Below are positions 5,996 through 8,816 of a stretch of DNA of 8,816 nucleotides, piece by piece. Each line of letters opens with the position of its first letter. The stretch's first letter is position 1. Made by a program: the position numbers and the translations under genes. Origin of the DNA: Methanoregula sp. (GTDB taxonomy: Archaea > Halobacteriota > Methanomicrobia > Methanomicrobiales > Methanospirillaceae). Under the pieces are notes generated by a model, which had not been told where the DNA came from, searched no databases, and saw only the letters and a program-made list of their open reading frames with translations. The stretch covers positions 1-8,816 of the forward strand of contig NZ_PIZH01000052.1 in assembly GCF_002835825.1 (NCBI RefSeq), read 5' to 3'.

Positions 5996-7348
5996 CTATG
6001 CTGCGGTACTCATGCTCACCGCAGCAGTCGAGGAAAAGAGGTTCAGGGATGGAATCCCCGTATTCGGATTCCCCAGAGTAATCTTGTATTCAAAATTCTG
6101 GGTATTTTTCGGGGTTACGGAGAGCTGCCAGACGCCGGGCTTGCCCTCAACAGCATATATCACGGTATACTGAACGCTGGTCTCATGGTAGGCGGCCTCC
6201 TTCGATAATGATGCGGTCATCGGATCGCCATCAAGGTTGACCGACCCCCGGATAATCTTCTGGACCGGCCTGGCGGTCACGATCCCGCCGGGACCGGTGA
6301 TCGTGGTCTCGAACGAGGGCTCGCGGATAGTACTGGTTGCAATCGGGGCGGGGTATCCCGAATAGCCCGAAGTGAGTTCTATGGAGACAGGCTCTGCTGC
6401 ATCCAGGGTGAACTGTTTCACATATGATACCGCGGGTTGTTTCCAGATATTGAAGTTCAGCGATACCCGGCCCTCCCCCTGCATAAGCGACGGATCATCG
6501 ATACCGAGATCGATATACCCGTTCGAATAGCCGGTCGCCGCTGGGGGAACCTTCATGATAATTTCAAGAGTGCCGGTCGAGCCGGGCGGGATCGAAGAGG
6601 GTGCGATCAGCTGGAACGAGTCAGAAGTCAGGCCGGGCTCTGTGACACCGTACAGACCATACGACATGAAACTATCGCTGCTGATTTTCGGGGCCAGCTG
6701 AACGGACGACGCCCCGGTATTCTTGATCTCTACCGTATACCGGTATTCTTTTCCTGCCTCAACCTGGTCGGAGATATACAAGGGGGATATCTGGACTACC
6801 GGGGGTACGATGATATTCACGTAGAAATTCATCTGGTGGATATAGTTCGGGTAGGGTGTCGGGTATGCTGCAGGGTATTCCTCGTCCGTAAAGACCAGGT
6901 TGGCGTTATATGGCCCCCGAGAAGCATCCGCCGGGGTTGAAACCTTCATCGTGAATTTTATGCTCTCACCGGCAGGTACATCAGCGGAAGCCGGGCTGAC
7001 GGCAATCCAGGAAGGATCCAGTTCATAGGGAATGTTGTAGGGCTGCAGTTTGATTTTGGGCGTGAGGGTCACGGTTTTGCTGTCCCGGTTCCTGACCGTG
7101 ATGGTCATGTCCTTGGACTCCCCGGGTTTGAGAGCGAACTGCGTATATGTGGGGTTGATCTCCAGTTTCGTGTAGTTGCCGACAGGGGAAGCTATGGTCC
7201 CCGGCGTGGGTACCGGCAGGGGGATCGCTGTTACTACCTGCATGCTCGCACCGGAATTGCCTGTCTGGTCGTCTGCTGCACAAGCAGCCGGGGCAAGAAA
7301 AAGCAGGACCGCGGCTGTAATGATGATCGATATGCTGAATGGTCTCAT
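5996..7348 (-). CDS. Secreted protein with beta-sandwich (NEW3/COG1470-like) repeats
   Basis: The predicted protein has 450 residues. A Sec signal peptide is clear: MRPFS, hydrophobic core about 7-20, and a likely cleavage after AACA near residue 24. A short Pro/Thr linker (42-52) follows. Region 1 (about 62-182) has a WIAVSPASADVPAGES-type core with the NEW3-like pattern of alternating strands and 'PAGES...F'. Region 2 (about 183-303) repeats the plan (ISDQVEAGKEYRYTVEIKN, then IPPGSTGTLEIIMKVP). Region 3 (about 305-428) ends in a GVWQLSVTPKNTQNFEYKI motif resembling domains that close many extracellular proteins. No cysteine remains after the signal peptide, and there is no C-terminal membrane helix, so the product should be released or held non-covalently. 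I chose ATG 7348: CAGGTG lies 6 nt upstream, and the in-frame GTG at 7357 is part of that Shine-Dalgarno. Function is unknown; an extracellular adhesion or envelope role is inferred. Confidence 0.8.
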   Translation of the reverse strand: MRPFSISIIITAAVLLFLAPAACAADDQTGNSGASMQVVTAIPLPVPTPGTIASPVGNYTKLEINPTYTQFALKPGESKDMTITVRNRDSKTVTLTPKIKLQPYNIPYELDPSWIAVSPASADVPAGESIKFTMKVSTPADASRGPYNANLVFTDEEYPAAYPTPYPNYIHQMNFYVNIIVPPVVQISPLYISDQVEAGKEYRYTVEIKNTGASSVQLAPKISSDSFMSYGLYGVTEPGLTSDSFQLIAPSSIPPGSTGTLEIIMKVPPAATGYSNGYIDLGIDDPSLMQGEGRVSLNFNIWKQPAVSYVKQFTLDAAEPVSIELTSGYSGYPAPIATSTIREPSFETTITGPGGIVTARPVQKIIRGSVNLDGDPMTASLSKEAAYHETSVQYTVIYAVEGKPGVWQLSVTPKNTQNFEYKITLGNPNTGIPSLNLFSSTAAVSMSTAA

Positions 7349-7374
7349 GAAAAACACCTGTATTTTGTGAGCGC

Positions 7375-7408
7375 CGGGGTGGTTCTGGTAACCAGGGCAT
7401 TCACCCCG
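7375..7408 (-). promoter_or_regulatory. Structured 5' leader of the secreted-protein gene
   Basis: In the leader, CGGGGTG (7375-7381) and CACCCCG (7402-7408) form a perfect 7-bp GC-rich inverted repeat. The enclosed bases hold a second small stem, CTGG/CCAG. The structure ends about 26 nt before ATG 7348 and would be on a transcript from the TATA box near 7489. No known riboswitch class is recognised. Confidence 0.35.
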
Positions 7409-7481
7409 TTGCTGATTGGCGATGGCTGTTCCGGCTCAGAGGTTTACGTCTGAAATGGACATCCGCAGTACAATATTTTTT

Positions 7482-7495
7482 GATATTATATATGC
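7482..7495 (-). promoter_or_regulatory. TATA box of the secreted-protein gene
   Basis: On the minus strand this reads CGCATATATAATAT, a strong archaeal TATA element. Initiation would fall near 7462, leaving an unusually long leader of about 110 nt before ATG 7348. An 8-bp inverted repeat, AGCCGGAT (7514-7521) / ATCCGGCT (7541-7548), lies just upstream and could be a regulator site. Confidence 0.5.
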
Positions 7496-7513
7496 GATTC
7501 GAAATGAAATTTC

Positions 7514-7548
7514 AGCCGGATCATTGTCTGAATAACCGTCATCCGGCT
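7514..7548. repeat. 8-bp inverted repeat upstream of the secreted-protein promoter
   Basis: AGCCGGAT at 7514-7521 and ATCCGGCT at 7541-7548 are perfect inverted copies separated by 19 bp. They lie 20-60 bp upstream of the TATA box at 7482-7495, and the right arm falls inside the orphan anchor fragment. It may be an operator or chance; it does not look like the end of an insertion sequence, because no matching partner or transposase is seen. Confidence 0.3.
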
Positions 7549-7643
7549 CCCCTGCACCGACAAAGACACCGATAGGACTCATGTCCGTAATTGCGGCACT
7601 CGGGATTGGCAGTGTCGTCTTCCTTGTTTCCAGAAAAGAGTAA
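7536..7643 (+). pseudogene. Orphan C-terminal stalk and membrane anchor of a surface protein (gene remnant)
   Basis: A 35-codon frame on the plus strand, bounded by TAA at 7533 and TAA at 7641, reads as a Pro/Thr/Ser stretch (SGSPAPTKTP), then a hydrophobic helix (IGLMSVIAALGIGSVVFLV), then the basic end SRKE. That three-part layout is the usual C-terminus of methanogen and other archaeal cell-surface proteins: stalk, single membrane segment, short charged tail. Nothing upstream in this frame looks like an ectodomain; after the TAA the frame reaches an ATG at 7455 with only 26 unremarkable residues. It is followed at once by an oligo-T terminator, as at a true gene end. I read it as the surviving 3' end of a deleted surface-protein gene. 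The alternative is a 20-residue membrane peptide from ATG 7581, for which no ribosome binding site is evident. Confidence 0.6.
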
Positions 7644-7658
7644 TTTCCCCTTTTTTAT
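7644..7658 (+). terminator. Oligo-T terminator after the orphan anchor fragment
   Basis: TTTCCCCTTTTTTATT starts directly after the stop codon of the anchor fragment on the plus strand. A T-rich tract right behind a stop codon is typical of archaeal transcript ends and supports the view that the fragment was once the end of a functional rightward gene. It is A-rich on the other strand, so it cannot serve the leftward gene that stops at 7674. Confidence 0.5.
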
Positions 7659-7673
7659 TCCCTGACCAGAGGG

Positions 7674-8171
7674 TTATTTGCGTTTCCCCGCCGTCTGCTT
7701 CTTACCAGTAGCAGTTTTCTCTTTCTTCCCCCCAACCCCCTTCACCTCGCACGGCACGCACCGTTCGAGCTTCTCGTCAACAATGCGGTACGCGTTCGCG
7801 AGCACGGACGAGTTGGAGATCATACCCGATAATAAAATAACTTCAAGGATCTCCTCGCGGCTGGCACCCATCTTGAGGGCTGCCTGCATGTGGTAGCCGG
7901 TACAGTGCGGGCACTTTAAGGCCGCACCCACGGCCATGCTGATCAGTTCCACGTACTTCGGGTCGAGCGGGCTGGTCTCCGCAACGGTCCCCTTGTACAG
8001 CAGGTGGGAGATGAGCACCTCGGGGCGCTCGCCCATCCTCCGGAAGATGAGCGGGACCTTCCCGTACTCCTCTTCGATAACCCTCATCCATTCTTCGGCA
8101 GTTACGTCGGCACCCTGGTCGACAATCCGCGCAAGCTTCTCCTCAAATGTCTCTTTCGATGACTTTCCCAT
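7674..8171 (-). CDS. Carboxymuconolactone decarboxylase family (AhpD-like) protein
   Basis: The 165-residue, cytosolic, all-helical protein matches the AhpD-like CMD fold. The active site is intact: CPHC at 87-90 with His94 (CxxCxxxH), and Glu75 twelve residues before the first cysteine, the same spacing as the Glu-Cys-His-Cys-His proton relay of AhpD. It is therefore more likely a thiol-disulfide or peroxide-linked redox protein than a true decarboxylase, which lacks the cysteine pair. Helix GMISNSSVLANAYRIVDEKL (116-135) fits the family. Unusually, a second CxxC (CVPC, 138-141) follows the core, and the last 20 or so residues are lysine-rich and probably disordered. The gene begins 14 nt after the marker protein 7 stop codon, with Shine-Dalgarno GAGG 7 nt before ATG 8171, so the two are surely cotranscribed. 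The physiological partner is unknown. Confidence 0.87.
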   Translation of the reverse strand: MGKSSKETFEEKLARIVDQGADVTAEEWMRVIEEEYGKVPLIFRRMGERPEVLISHLLYKGTVAETSPLDPKYVELISMAVGAALKCPHCTGYHMQAALKMGASREEILEVILLSGMISNSSVLANAYRIVDEKLERCVPCEVKGVGGKKEKTATGKKQTAGKRK

Positions 8172-8185
8172 ACCGGTTCCTCGTT

Positions 8186-8816
8186 TCAGACCGCGATGTT
8201 CGTCTCCGAGAACGGGAGCACCTTCACGATGATATAGTCCCGCATCCGCGAGGGAAGGACTTCTGCCACCTCGCCGAGCGTGATCCCGTCCTCGACTGCA
8301 ACCTTCTTCACCCGCTCGGCAAACGTGTCGTACGGGAGCTTGACGCGGAGGCCGGCAATCTGGACCGTGAGCGGGGTTGGCGACGTGACGTCCAGGATCT
8401 CGGGGACCTGCTCCCTGATCAGGCCCATGAGCCGGGCCGGGTAGACAGAGAGGGGGTCCTTTGCGATCTCTTCGCGCTTCTTCTCAAGCACCCGGGTGAT
8501 CTCCTCAATGATCTCATCCAGCTTCGCAAGCTCGTCAGCCTCCTTGGTCCTCCGCATGAACCGGCCCACATTGCCCACGTACCCGTCTACCGGCGGATTG
8601 ATGATCCGCTCCAGGACTTCCTTGTCCGGGCCCCCGCAGAGCACGATCGGCACCTCGATCCCGCGCCGGAGCGTGGGGATCTTGTACTCAATGCAGGTCT
8701 CGAAGTTGCCCATCAGGTAGACCGCGATGTCGTGCTCGTTGATCACGTCACGCTCTTCGTCCTTCAGGCCGGCGATCCGCTTCCCCGGCCCCCGGGCCCG
8801 GCTGACCATGTTGCTC
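8186..8816 (-). CDS. Methanogenesis marker protein 7, 5'-truncated by the window edge
   Basis: About 209 C-terminal residues are visible and the frame stays open to the last base, so the start lies outside. The Met at 8809 is internal: SN precedes it, and the family runs on through this point. I recognise the marker-7 pattern from GPGKRIAGLKDEERDVINEH, then a hydrophobic GNFETCIEYK segment, IEVPIVLCGGP, the block EEIAKDPLSVYPARLMGLIR and the end PSRMRDYIIVKVLPFSETN. The family is restricted to methanogens and relatives and is reported as a component of the ATP-dependent complex that activates methyl-coenzyme M reductase, with McrC and other marker proteins. Only one cysteine besides CGGP is visible here, so no Fe-S motif can be assigned to this part. 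It heads a leftward pair with the AhpD-like gene; upstream genes are not visible. Recognition is from memory of the family, not a search. Confidence 0.72.
   Translation of the reverse strand, partial: SNMVSRARGPGKRIAGLKDEERDVINEHDIAVYLMGNFETCIEYKIPTLRRGIEVPIVLCGGPDKEVLERIINPPVDGYVGNVGRFMRRTKEADELAKLDEIIEEITRVLEKKREEIAKDPLSVYPARLMGLIREQVPEILDVTSPTPLTVQIAGLRVKLPYDTFAERVKKVAVEDGITLGEVAEVLPSRMRDYIIVKVLPFSETNIAV

Noticed and set aside
5880..6173. 97-residue plus-strand frame starting MSGVMGMPW
   Set aside because: More than half is antisense to the secreted-protein gene, and the remainder shows no domain or ribosome binding site.
7455..7535. 26-residue frame in front of the anchor fragment, read as one gene with an in-frame stop
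   Set aside because: The peptide does not resemble a surface protein and overlaps the minus-strand TATA box, so a simple nonsense mutation is not supported.

Overview
The window looks like chromosomal DNA of a methanogenic archaeon, most likely of the Methanomicrobiales (Methanoregula-like). The reasons are a partial gene at the right edge that I recognise as methanogenesis marker protein 7, archaeal-type TATA boxes, oligo-T stretches in place of classical terminators, and a secreted beta-sandwich protein of the kind common in these genomes. The lineage is inferred from gene content and was not checked against any database.

Left part (1-5000): a YgiQ-type radical SAM protein, cut by the left edge, runs rightward and converges, 24 bp apart, on a leftward GDP-mannose-producing gene (manC/algA type: mannose-1-phosphate guanylyltransferase fused to phosphomannose isomerase). 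Upstream of it on the same strand is asnB, a glutamine-hydrolysing asparagine synthetase. The roughly 140 bp between them holds a good TATA box and a perfect 12-bp palindrome, so manC probably has its own promoter. GDP-mannose supply suggests surface glycan or N-glycan synthesis. AsnB may belong to that module or may simply make asparagine.

Middle (4918-5995): between divergent asnB and a GNAT acetyltransferase gene lies a 176-bp array of three tandem units of about 60 bp. Each unit opens with TCGAAGAT, and the two outer units carry a perfect 11-bp hairpin. The array has no stop triplet in any forward frame, so it produces false N-terminal extensions of both neighbouring genes. The GNAT promoter has an operator-like dyad touching its TATA box. 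The 332 bp after GNAT hold no convincing gene.

Right part (5996-8816): a leftward gene encodes a 450-residue secreted protein of three beta-sandwich-like regions without a membrane anchor, and it has a long structured 5' leader. Between it and the next gene lies a rightward orphan fragment that reads like the C-terminal Pro/Thr-rich stalk, membrane helix and basic tail of a cell-surface protein, followed by an oligo-T terminator. This is probably the relic of a lost surface-protein gene. The last two genes form a leftward pair with a 14-nt gap: marker protein 7 (partial), reported to take part in activation of methyl-coenzyme M reductase, and an AhpD-like carboxymuconolactone decarboxylase family protein with an intact redox active site and a second CxxC.

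The best candidates for something undescribed are the stop-free hairpin repeat array, the orphan anchor fragment, and the link between marker protein 7 and the AhpD-like thiol protein.
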